Shown: positions 14,747 through 14,765 of the stretch, in pieces
Position numbering within the stretch: the stretch's first letter is position 1
Layout: each line of letters starts with the position of its first letter
Assembly (NCBI GenBank): GCA_002340325.1
Contig: DDLV01000142.1
Coordinates: forward strand, 1-14,765
Direction: 5' to 3'
DNA length: 14,765 nucleotides
Source of the DNA: Glaciecola sp. UBA2563
GTDB taxonomy: Bacteria; Pseudomonadota; Gammaproteobacteria; Enterobacterales; Alteromonadaceae
Translations under genes and position numbers: made by a program
The notes under the pieces: model-generated
The model's input: only the letters and a program-made list of their open reading frames with translations
Told to the model about the DNA's origin: nothing
Database searches by the model: none

Positions 14747-14765
14747 GTCTGGCGATGTGCTACTC
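14747..14765 (-). rRNA. 5S ribosomal RNA, 3' end (partial, runs off the window)
   Basis: On the minus strand GAGTAGCACATCGCCAGAC matches the conserved 3' terminus of gammaproteobacterial 5S rRNA (...GAGTAG..CATCGCCAG). Only about 19 nt are inside the window. It implies an rRNA operon to the right, transcribed toward murB as in E. coli rrnB. Confidence 0.82.

Overview
The window looks like a chromosomal segment of a marine-type gammaproteobacterium, probably Alteromonadales-like. This rests on gene order, the tRNA and 5S rRNA sequences and family resemblance, not on any search. It is A+T-rich by eye. Almost everything is transcribed on the minus strand, right to left. The right edge is the 3' end of a 5S rRNA gene. 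The left end carries murB, birA, coaX, tRNA-Thr(TGT) and tRNA-Tyr(GTA). In Escherichia coli the rrnB operon is followed directly by murB, birA, coaA and thrU-tyrU-glyT-thrT-tufB. The frame of this window is therefore that old rrn-to-tuf neighbourhood, with about 11.5 kb of extra genes between 5S and murB and a type III pantothenate kinase (coaX) in the place of type I coaA.

Layout from right to left. (1) 14747-14765 is the 3' tip of 5S rRNA. It is followed by a perfect 20-bp hairpin, a run of smaller hairpins, and two decayed copies of the 5S 3' end, each with a terminator or terminator remnant. (2) 11876-14080 encodes a large lipoprotein of four fasciclin (FAS1) domains in an A-B-A-B pattern; the last domain is split by a COG4315-type 'secreted repeat' domain. 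A clear intrinsic terminator follows. (3) 11705-6576 is a tight five-gene operon: a MacB/LolD-type ATPase, three consecutive HlyD/MacA-like periplasmic adaptor proteins, and a MacB-type permease. Junctions are 1 nt apart or overlap. No TolC-like outer-membrane gene is present. (4) 6451-5438 encodes a metallo-beta-lactamase-fold hydrolase with a C-terminal helical extension, preceded by its own possible promoter. (5) 3306-5415, on the plus strand, is a YdbS/YdbT-like pair of membrane proteins with bacterial PH domains. (6) 3037-302 is murB-birA-coaX, all starting at non-ATG codons. (7) 174-5 holds the two tRNAs behind a strong sigma70 promoter with a GC-rich discriminator.

The left block makes peptidoglycan precursor, protein biotinylation and CoA, and feeds translation. 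The inserted block is envelope-centred: an efflux or lipid/peptide-extrusion machine, PH-domain membrane proteins and a surface or periplasmic adhesion-type lipoprotein. The most unusual points are the three non-identical adaptors in one MacAB-like operon, of which only the third has the membrane-proximal domain; the nested FAS1/COG4315 architecture; and the fossil 5S/terminator copies. I see no CRISPR array, transposase, integrase or phage gene.
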